A stretch of DNA of 5,797 nt, taken from NCBI RefSeq assembly GCF_042094015.1, contig NZ_JBELDZ010000107.1, positions 1 through 5,797 of the forward strand. The letters are read 5' to 3'. Shown piece by piece: positions 1 to 3,396 of this stretch (position 1 is its first letter; every line of letters begins with the position of its first letter). The position numbers and the translations under genes were made by a program. Source of the DNA: Aurantibacter sp042094015 (GTDB lineage: Bacteria > Bacteroidota > Bacteroidia > Flavobacteriales > Flavobacteriaceae). Under the pieces are notes generated by a model. The model worked only from the letters and a program-made list of their open reading frames with translations. It made no database searches and was not told where the DNA came from.

Positions 1-52
1 GAGTGCTTGACTGGCAGTCAAGAGGTCGTGGGTTCGAGTCCCATCTTCTCCA
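1..52 (+). tRNA. tRNA-Ala (anticodon GGC), 3' part
   Basis: The anticodon stem 6-10 pairs with 18-22 around the loop CTGGCAG, which places anticodon GGC at 13-15 (alanine). The T arm is a 5-bp stem (28-32 with 40-44) around the loop TTCGAGT. The 3' acceptor strand is CTTCTCC (45-51), followed by discriminator A at 52. CCA is not encoded (CAA follows), as is common in Bacteroidota. The acceptor 5' strand and most of the D arm lie before the window. tRNA 3' ends are classic integration sites, and a tyrosine integrase sits at the other end of the window, so this may be one attachment end (attL or attR) of an inserted element. That role is inferred, because no second copy of the tRNA 3' end is visible. 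Confidence 0.93.
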
Positions 53-75
53 CAAGGGTTAATTCCAATACAATC

Positions 76-107
76 AAAGAGTTATATTAATTTATGGCTC
101 TTTTTTT
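76..107 (+). terminator. Weak intrinsic terminator after tRNA-Ala
   Basis: AAAGAG (76-81) pairs with CTCTTT (98-103) across a 16-nt loop, and a run of T continues to 107. The stem is short and AT-rich, but its place 24 nt after the tRNA and the T tract fit a terminator for the tRNA transcript. Confidence 0.45.
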
Positions 108-127
108 ATGCCTAATTTTTAGTAAAA

Positions 128-146
128 GGGCGCAGTAGGGGGCGCA
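128..146. repeat. GGGCGCA direct repeat next to the tRNA
   Basis: GGGCGCA occurs at 128-134 and 140-146, 12 bp apart, in otherwise AT-rich DNA. A third copy lies at 352-358 inside the first membrane-protein gene. Short GC-rich direct repeats just inside a tRNA attachment site could be arm-type binding sites for an integrase or excisionase. That role is inferred. Confidence 0.5.
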
Positions 147-147
147 T

Positions 148-192
148 ATTGGGTCTATTTTTTATTTTTCAAAATTCAAATGTTGGTTTTAA
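148..192 (+). repeat. 45-bp imperfect direct repeat, left copy
   Basis: This stretch aligns without gaps to 730-774, with 36 of 45 positions identical by eye. The best-kept parts are the first five bases ATTGG, a TTCAAA segment, and the last part, AAATGT(T/C)GGTTTTAA. The two copies lie in the same orientation and flank the pair of small membrane-protein genes and the hairpins at 634-683. They could be a duplicated regulatory or recombination site. Confidence 0.55.
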
Positions 193-269
193 AATAAATA
201 ATTTTACTTTTAACAAAAAAACAAAATGGGCTTATTTAATAATGAAATTGAGTTAACTAAATATATATA

Positions 270-431
270 ATGAACAAAAAAATCATCATATACGTCCTTT
301 TGACAATTACATTGATTATTCAATATTTTGATAAAGACGGTAGTTTTCGTTGGGCGCAATACATTATTCTTGGAATAATGGTTTTAGCAGCGATTTACTA
401 CAACGTAAAAAAACATAGAGATGAAAAATAA
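270..431 (+). CDS. Small two-helix membrane protein (53 aa)
   Basis: This is an unrecognised 53-residue protein. It starts at ATG 270 and ends with TAA at 429-431. The N-terminus MNKK is followed by a hydrophobic helix (about residues 5-19), a short polar loop with DKDGSFR, a second hydrophobic helix (about 29-46), and a charged tail (KKHRDEK). The lysines at both ends predict a membrane hairpin with both termini in the cytoplasm. The stop overlaps the start of the next gene by 11 bp, so the two are probably translated together. No family can be named. Candidates such as a host gene, an exclusion protein or a small toxin cannot be separated from sequence alone. It lies between the tRNA and the recombinase genes, so it could be element cargo or a host gene beside the insertion. 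Confidence 0.6.
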   Translation: MNKKIIIYVLLTITLIIQYFDKDGSFRWAQYIILGIMVLAAIYYNVKKHRDEK

Positions 432-603
432 GGTTTTAATCTATTGGTTTATTTTACAAGTCATTTTTGTTTTTATTACAACTGGATTTTTAGTTAATGG
501 AAAATCTGATTTAGCTGGTAATTTATTTATTATATTCATTGTTCAGTCACTCATATTTATATGTTTTCTACTTTATAAGAAAAGAAAATGGTTCTTTAAA
601 TAA
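421..603 (+). CDS. Small two-helix membrane protein (60 aa)
   Basis: This is an unrecognised 60-residue protein beginning MKNKVLIYWF. Two long hydrophobic segments (about residues 4-25 and 34-52) are joined by a short polar loop (NGKSDLAGN). The C-terminus is strongly basic (KKRKWFFK). The layout matches the 53-aa protein just upstream, and both probably have N-in/C-in topology. The ATG lies inside the end of the upstream gene (11-bp overlap), which suggests translational coupling and perhaps a two-part membrane complex. The gene ends 30 bp before the hairpin region. No catalytic motif, signal peptidase site or lipobox is seen. The function is unknown. Confidence 0.65.
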   Translation: MKNKVLIYWFILQVIFVFITTGFLVNGKSDLAGNLFIIFIVQSLIFICFLLYKKRKWFFK

Positions 604-633
604 GAGTATTAAAAACTATGTTTGTAAGAAGTA

Positions 634-683
634 GAGGGGTCGTCAATGCGTAGCATGACGATCCTTCGGAGTCGTCAAGCTAC
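634..683 (+). repeat. Two overlapping, mutually exclusive hairpins
   Basis: Hairpin 1 spans 634-667. It has 15 pairs including two G.T, a bulged A at 645, and the loop GTA at 650-652. Hairpin 2 spans 650-683. It has 14 pairs, one A/A mismatch (655/678), a bulged G at 671, and the loop TTC at 665-667. The central arm GACGATCC (657-664) is shared, so only one hairpin can form at a time. The outer arms are near-copies of each other (GGGGTCGTC at 636-644 and GGAGTCGTC at 668-676). There is no T run, so neither is a standard terminator. Possibilities are a REP-like dispersed element, a protein-binding site or a structured RNA. Confidence 0.65.
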
Positions 684-729
684 TATGTTATATAACACAA
701 AAATAACGTGTTTACTTATATACAGAAGC

Positions 730-774
730 ATTGGACTTATTTTATAAATTTCAAATTTGAAATGTCGGTTTTAA
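730..774 (+). repeat. 45-bp imperfect direct repeat, right copy
   Basis: This is the partner of 148-192 (36/45 identical, no gaps). This copy contains the perfect 16-bp palindrome 748-763, which the left copy has lost through substitutions. It is followed by a short ATTGGACTT echo at 793-801. Confidence 0.55.
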
Positions 775-777
775 TCG

Positions 778-909
778 AAAAGATATTTGACTATTGGACT
801 TTCTTTAGAATTCGTTTATTTGAAATAGTATCATCGCAAGAAAGCAGATTTACCGTAATTACGTAATTTCTGAATTATTTAATCAAGTTTTTTCAAAAAG
901 ATATTTGAC
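778..909. repeat. 14-bp exact direct repeat at recombinase 3' end
   Basis: AAAAGATATTTGAC occurs at 778-791 and again at 896-909. The second copy covers the last sense codons of the serine recombinase gene (Q-I-S-F), next to its stop codon. The first copy may be a relic of a duplicated gene end or a small recombination footprint. Confidence 0.6.
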
Positions 910-1489
910 CATCTCTAATTAGCTTCTTTACTTTCTTGACCGTACCCTCCGATGTTTTGGATAATAATGCAGTCCTTTTAATACTCTCCTTTTGTTTAAG
1001 ATGTTTAAGAATGGCTTGAGTTGATGACTTATTAATGAATGTATCTATACTCTCGGCAGTTCCCTTTTGTCTACCCATATAAAGACCTTTTGCTTTCCTT
1101 TCAGCTATGCCCTCTGTTTGTCTTTCCTTTGCTCTCGATAGTTCAAATTCGGCAAGTGTTCCCAAGATACCTATCATCATTTTTGCGATAGGGTTCTCTT
1201 TGCCATCGATTATAGTATTTAACCCCTCCTTTTCAGATACTACATTTATCCCAATGCTTGTAAAGTTCTGGATAGTTTGCATAATATCTAATGTATTTCT
1301 ACCTAACCTATCAATAGAGTGAACGTGCACCTCTGTGATTTCTTTATTATTTAATAGCTTATTTGCTTGTGGTCTTTCAGCGAAAGGAGTAGACCCGCTT
1401 ATCTTATCTATATAAACCTTACCATCAAATTTTTCTTGTCTATCTGTGTTCTGTTCTGTGGTCGAAATCCTAATGTACTTAACTATCAT
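893..1489 (-). CDS. Serine site-specific recombinase (resolvase/invertase family)
   Basis: This is a 198-aa protein of the small resolvase/invertase class, which cuts DNA through a 5'-phosphoserine link. The N-terminal YIRIST motif carries the likely nucleophile Ser9 and Arg7. The active-site segment SIDRLGRN (58-65) gives Arg61 and Arg64. The long E helix is well kept (about 111-135, AEFELSRAKERQ...GIAERKAKG) and leads into GRQKG. The C-terminal part (about 155-192) is a helix-turn-helix for site recognition. The length is normal (180-200 aa) and the protein looks intact. It diverges from the 90-aa gene at 1718, and the repeat-rich region between them is where a res or operator site would be expected. 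It could resolve multimers, invert a segment or move the element. Which of these cannot be told here. Confidence 0.93.
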   Translation of the reverse strand: MIVKYIRISTTEQNTDRQEKFDGKVYIDKISGSTPFAERPQANKLLNNKEITEVHVHSIDRLGRNTLDIMQTIQNFTSIGINVVSEKEGLNTIIDGKENPIAKMMIGILGTLAEFELSRAKERQTEGIAERKAKGLYMGRQKGTAESIDTFINKSSTQAILKHLKQKESIKRTALLSKTSEGTVKKVKKLIRDGQISF

Positions 1490-1490
1490 A

Positions 1491-1510
1491 TGTTCGGTTT
1501 TGTTCGGTTA
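1491..1510. repeat. Tandem 10-bp repeat just upstream of recombinase start
   Basis: TGTTCGGTT followed by T or A is present twice back to back (1491-1500 and 1501-1510), one helical turn apart. It lies directly before the recombinase ATG (1487-1489, minus strand) and at or just downstream of the predicted transcription start. This is a good position for an operator or a recombinase-binding subsite. Confidence 0.55.
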
Positions 1511-1515
1511 AAGTT

Positions 1516-1547
1516 CAAAGGTAATAATTCTTTTTTAATTAGACAAT
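1516..1547 (-). promoter_or_regulatory. Candidate Bacteroidota-type promoter for the serine recombinase
   Basis: Read on the minus strand, TACCTTTG (1516-1523) matches the Bacteroidota -7 element TAnnTTTG. ATTG (1544-1547) lies 20 nt upstream as a partial -33 element. Transcription would start near 1508, about 20 nt before the ATG, within the tandem TGTTCGGTT repeats. This suggests control by a protein bound there. Confidence 0.5.
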
Positions 1548-1552
1548 AATAG

Positions 1553-1707
1553 GGTGGGTTAATTTAACTATGTAAAACCAATGTATCCGTTTCTATTGGT
1601 GGGTTAATAAAACCTATACCCTAAAAATGTCTATAAATGTCCATAAGTTGTTTACAAGTATTACACAAAATATTACACATACCGCTATATATTAATGGTA
1701 ACCAATG
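1553..1707. repeat. Cluster of short direct repeats in divergent intergenic region
   Basis: Four sets of short repeats fall within about 155 bp. GGTGGGTTAAT is at 1553-1563 and 1598-1608. AACCAATG is at 1576-1583 and 1700-1707. A tandem 10-mer, AATGTCTATA then AATGTCCATA, is at 1626-1645. TATTACACA is at 1659-1667 and 1671-1679 (12-bp period). An inverted repeat ACCAAT/ATTGGT (1577-1582 with 1595-1600) is nested among them. Spacings near one helical turn suggest cooperative protein binding: an operator, a res site for the adjacent recombinase, or an iteron-type origin. No clear promoter for the plus-strand gene was found here. Confidence 0.6.
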
Positions 1708-1717
1708 ATAAAATACT

Positions 1718-1990
1718 ATGAGTTTTAAAGGAATAGCAAATAAGAACGGCAGACCAAAGGGTTCTGTGAACAAGATTTCTTCGGAGGTCAAAGCCACAAT
1801 TTCAGATATAATAGCAGAGAACACAATTCAACTAAACGAAAGGATGCAACGTCTGGATGATGATGCCTTTATTAAACATTACATAAACCTTTTAAAGTTT
1901 ATAGTCCCAATGCAAAAGGCGGTTGAAGTAAAACCAGTTTCGGATGGCTTTCCAGAGAATATAGAAATAGAAATAATCACAAGGGATTAA
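1718..1990 (+). CDS. Small basic protein with GRPKG motif (DUF5681-like)
   Basis: This is a 90-aa protein. Residues 8-20 (NKNGRPKGSVNKI) resemble the conserved N-terminal motif of DUF5681-type proteins found in prophages and mobile elements, and GRPKG also resembles an AT-hook minor-groove binder. A mostly helical charged middle follows (SEVKATISDIIAENT, then MQRLDDDAFIKHYINLLKF), with an acidic C-terminus rich in E and I. It is probably a DNA-binding or DNA-handling accessory protein, but its role is not known. It starts at ATG 1718, immediately after the repeat cluster that separates it from the divergent recombinase gene. A 120-bp gap then follows before the next doubtful ORF. Confidence 0.75.
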   Translation: MSFKGIANKNGRPKGSVNKISSEVKATISDIIAENTIQLNERMQRLDDDAFIKHYINLLKFIVPMQKAVEVKPVSDGFPENIEIEIITRD

Positions 1991-2011
1991 AAAAGATTAT
2001 TAATAAAGTTT

Positions 2012-2034
2012 ATCAGTTTAAATCAGTTAACTGA
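2012..2034. promoter_or_regulatory. ATCAGTT repeat with nested palindrome, possible operator
   Basis: ATCAGTT occurs at 2012-2018 and 2022-2028 (10-bp period). The second copy runs into the perfect palindrome CAGTTAACTG (2024-2033). Either TCAGTT can pair with AACTGA (2029-2034), and a run of A follows. Direct and inverted half-sites about one turn apart suit ribbon-helix-helix regulators, and an RHH gene lies about 300 bp downstream. A second perfect palindrome, TATTATATAATA, is at 2074-2085. The operator role is inferred. Confidence 0.4.
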
Positions 2035-2110
2035 AAAAAAGTACCCTTTCAAAATAAAAAGTATGGCATTCGGTATTATATAATAGTAGAAAGATAAGAA
2101 GTCAAAAAAG

Positions 2111-2212
2111 ATGTTTAAGAACGAGATTTATATCATCATTGATTATCAGCAGTTTAAGATAATAATTGGTGTAAGGGTATCACAGAAAGTAAAACAAAAA
2201 ATTAATATTTAG
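2111..2212 (+). CDS. Possible 33-aa ORF, doubtful
   Basis: An ATG at 2111 opens 33 codons ending in TAG at 2210-2212. The peptide has an Ile-rich stretch (EIYIIIDYQQFKIIIGV) and a basic tail. It precedes the packed cluster of small genes with a 10-bp gap. Nothing is recognised in it. It may be a real leader or mini-gene, or a chance ORF in AT-rich DNA within the 232-bp space between the 90-aa and 41-aa genes. Confidence 0.25.
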   Translation: MFKNEIYIIIDYQQFKIIIGVRVSQKVKQKINI

Positions 2213-2222
2213 TTATCATAAT

Positions 2223-2348
2223 ATGAAAGTAAGAACAAAAGAAACATATAGGAGAAAACCTAAAAAAGAAAGTTCAGTCGACCTCCTAAAAAAGGTAGTT
2301 GACTTATTAACCAAATCCAAAACCAATGGAAAAAATAGTAAGAAATGA
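2223..2348 (+). CDS. Small lysine-rich protein (41 aa)
   Basis: This is an unrecognised 41-residue basic protein. It begins MKVRTKETYRRKPKKE, has a short amphipathic helix (SSVDLLKKVVDLLTK), and ends in a lysine- and asparagine-rich tail. The charge suggests binding to nucleic acid. Its 3' end overlaps the start of the RHH gene by 23 bp in another frame, which implies translational coupling. The A-rich ATG context is normal for Bacteroidota. The coding call rests on the position within the overlapping gene chain and on the balanced helix, because it is too short for strong coding statistics. Confidence 0.5.
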   Translation: MKVRTKETYRRKPKKESSVDLLKKVVDLLTKSKTNGKNSKK

Positions 2349-2475
2349 GCATACAATTAGTTTGCGTATGCCAAACCAGATGAGGTCTAATCTTGAAACA
2401 ATAGCAACTGAAAACGAATGTAGTATATCGTCAGTAATAAGATATGCTATCTCTAACCTCGTAACTGATGAGTAG
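2326..2475 (+). CDS. Ribbon-helix-helix DNA-binding protein (49 aa)
   Basis: This small regulator fits the Arc/MetJ/CopG fold. A short beta strand (HTISLRMP, residues 9-16) would insert into the DNA major groove as a dimer. It is followed by helix A (NQMRSNLETIATENE, about 17-31), a turn with CS, and helix B beginning SISSVIRYAISNLV (about 33-46). The 49-aa length is typical for a stand-alone RHH protein. It probably acts as a repressor or copy-number-type regulator of this cluster. Possible operators are the ATCAGTT palindromes at 2012-2034. It overlaps the 41-aa gene upstream by 23 bp and the 46-aa ORF downstream by 8 bp. An antitoxin role is possible, but no recognisable toxin lies beside it. 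Confidence 0.8.
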   Translation: MEKIVRNEHTISLRMPNQMRSNLETIATENECSISSVIRYAISNLVTDE

Positions 2476-2608
2476 GTCAAGCACAAGAGATAAAGTCGCT
2501 CTTTTGAAAGAATGGAGAGGCAGTGAATTACCAAAGAACATATGGAGAAATACCAAAATTTATATCTATAACTATAACAACAATAAAAATGAACACACAA
2601 AAAATTAA
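2468..2608 (+). CDS. Small protein of unknown function (46 aa)
   Basis: The ORF starts at an ATG inside the last codons of the RHH gene (ATGAGTAG, 8-bp overlap) and ends at 2606-2608, inside the start of the 160-aa gene. The N-terminal half (DKVALLKEWRGSELPKNIWR) looks like a normal protein helix. The C-terminal half is asparagine- and tyrosine-rich low complexity (IYIYNYNNNKN). Overlap at both ends fits a translationally coupled chain. No family is recognised. Confidence 0.45.
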   Translation: MSRSSTRDKVALLKEWRGSELPKNIWRNTKIYIYNYNNNKNEHTKN

Positions 2609-3071
2609 AAAAGTTTATCAAACAAGAATTGACGCAGAAACTAAAGACCTCCTTAAAGTGGTTGAGTTAGTTGTCGAGCAATCAGAACTGCTAAAGAAAT
2701 TAGATAGTAAGTCCATCGCTGAATTTGAATTTAAAGTAAATGAAAAATCGGGATTTGTTAACGCTTTAATGAGTGCTACGGCATACGGTAAAGATAAAGA
2801 GTATAAGAGGTTATTAGACCTCGAAAAACAAATCGATGGTAGATTATGTGCAGACGATTTAAATGCCAACAAAGGTCTTAAAAAGCGTGTTTCAGATAGC
2901 ATCCGAGATAAGCATACTGTATACTATACAGAGAATGAATTACGAACAAAAGATATACTCGACAAGATAATCCAGATGCATAATACTTTAAGCTATGAGG
3001 ATAGAAAGCACATAGGGTTTGATAGGAGCGGTGCTTTAATTTATTCTCCATTTTCATCACTATTAAGATAA
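2589..3071 (+). CDS. Hypothetical charged helical protein (160 aa)
   Basis: I do not recognise this protein. ATG 2589 is preferred over an upstream in-frame GTG at 2523, because the extra residues would overlap the preceding ORF further and look like low complexity. The protein is rich in charged helices: an N-terminal part (about 1-50) with KKVYQTRIDAETKDLLKVVELVVEQSELLKKL that may form a coiled coil, a middle with KEYKRLLDLEKQIDGRL, and a C-terminal part with DIRDKH-like charged runs and YEDRKHIGFDRSGALIYSPF. No membrane segment or catalytic motif is seen. It overlaps the 46-aa ORF by 20 bp and is one base from the 65-aa gene, so it is part of one transcript. It may be an accessory protein of the element's replication or regulation. 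Confidence 0.75.
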   Translation: MNTQKIKKVYQTRIDAETKDLLKVVELVVEQSELLKKLDSKSIAEFEFKVNEKSGFVNALMSATAYGKDKEYKRLLDLEKQIDGRLCADDLNANKGLKKRVSDSIRDKHTVYYTENELRTKDILDKIIQMHNTLSYEDRKHIGFDRSGALIYSPFSSLLR

Positions 3072-3072
3072 T

Positions 3073-3270
3073 ATGGGAACATACAGCTTTACGTTAAAAA
3101 ACAATTCCAACGGTAACATTACTCAAGTGAATAACGCCACAATGAGGATTATAGAAAAGGCAATCGAAAACTTTAAAAGTAAAGAAAGTTTGAATGCTGA
3201 AATCCCATCAGAGGTAATGAAAAGAAGTAGAAAAATTCGCAGTAAAAAAGAATTAACCAATAGGCATTAA
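3073..3270 (+). CDS. Hypothetical basic protein (65 aa)
   Basis: This unrecognised 65-residue protein starts at ATG 3073, one base after the stop of the 160-aa gene. The N-terminus is polar (TYSFTLKNNSNGNITQVN) and could be a small beta hairpin. A helix follows (ATMRIIEKAIENFKSKESL), then a basic tail (MKRSRKIRSKKELTNRH) suited to nucleic acid or acidic-protein contact. It is the last gene of the packed plus-strand cluster and is followed by the structured region before the helicase gene. Confidence 0.65.
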   Translation: MGTYSFTLKNNSNGNITQVNNATMRIIEKAIENFKSKESLNAEIPSEVMKRSRKIRSKKELTNRH

Positions 3271-3302
3271 CAACCGCTTTTGTTTCTTTTTGTGGTTTCT
3301 GT

Positions 3303-3357
3303 GGGAGATTTGTAGGAGGATTTGATCGCTACGCGAATCAAACCTCCGCAAACTCCC
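3303..3357. repeat. Long bulged hairpin upstream of the helicase gene
   Basis: The 55 bp fold into 23 base pairs: 3303-3307 with 3353-3357, 3309-3312 with 3349-3352, 3315-3319 with 3343-3347, 3321-3326 with 3337-3342, and 3327-3329 with 3333-3335. The loop is TAC. Single unpaired A bases at 3308, 3320 and 3336 and a small internal loop (3313-3314 against 3348) break the helix. Only a short T run follows (3358-3360), so it is a poor intrinsic terminator. Its size, regular extrahelical bases and place between the mini-gene cluster and a helicase gene suggest a structured single-strand origin, an attC-like recombination site or a REP-like element. Confidence 0.7.
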
Positions 3358-3396
3358 TTTATTACAATTAAATATTAACCTTTTAAACCTTAATCA

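Larger units (their letters stand above)
604..892. other. Gene-free, palindrome-rich intergenic stretch
   Basis: No convincing gene is present on either strand. Beyond the hairpins at 634-683 and the repeat at 730-774, it holds a perfect 16-bp palindrome at 748-763 (ATTTCAAA/TTTGAAAT) and overlapping perfect palindromes at 854-868 (CGTAATTACG and AATTACGTAATT). It also holds ATTGGACTT at 730-738 and 793-801, and a 14-bp exact repeat (see 778-909). It lies between the end of the membrane-protein pair (plus strand) and the end of the serine recombinase gene (minus strand), so it is a convergent intergenic region. Confidence 0.7.

Noticed and set aside
28..54. Second copy of the tRNA-Ala 3' end as attachment partner within the window
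   Set aside because: No matching copy was seen by eye. If there is one, it lies beyond 5797.
1107..1322. 71-codon plus-strand ORF
   Set aside because: It is fully antisense to the well-supported serine recombinase and has no recognisable features. It is a shadow frame.
1367..1549. 60-codon plus-strand ORF over the recombinase start
   Set aside because: It overlaps the conserved N-terminus of the recombinase and its promoter, with no protein-like pattern. It is a chance frame.
1553..1707. CRISPR array
   Set aside because: The repeats are 8-11 bp, differ from each other and lack uniform spacers. No cas gene is present.
1621..1824. 67-codon minus-strand ORF
   Set aside because: It covers the repeat cluster and is antisense to the start of the GRPKG gene. 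Its hydrophobic look comes from the opposite strand's codon use.
2523..2588. GTG start giving a 182-aa form of the 160-aa protein
   Set aside because: The 22 extra residues are low in complexity and would lie deeper inside the preceding ORF. The ATG at 2589 has the A-rich context typical of this genome type.
2326..2608. RHH antitoxin plus 46-aa toxin pair
   Set aside because: Gene order and overlap fit, but the 46-aa ORF shows no RelE/ParE, MazF, HicA or other toxin motif and is too short for them.
2307..2621. 104-codon minus-strand ORF, Cys/Phe/Tyr rich
   Set aside because: It is antisense to the RHH gene and its neighbours. The RHH pattern on the plus strand is far more convincing.
3303..3360. 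Simple rho-independent terminator for the mini-gene cluster
   Set aside because: The stem is far longer than usual, has regular bulges, and is followed by only three T bases. A termination side effect remains possible.
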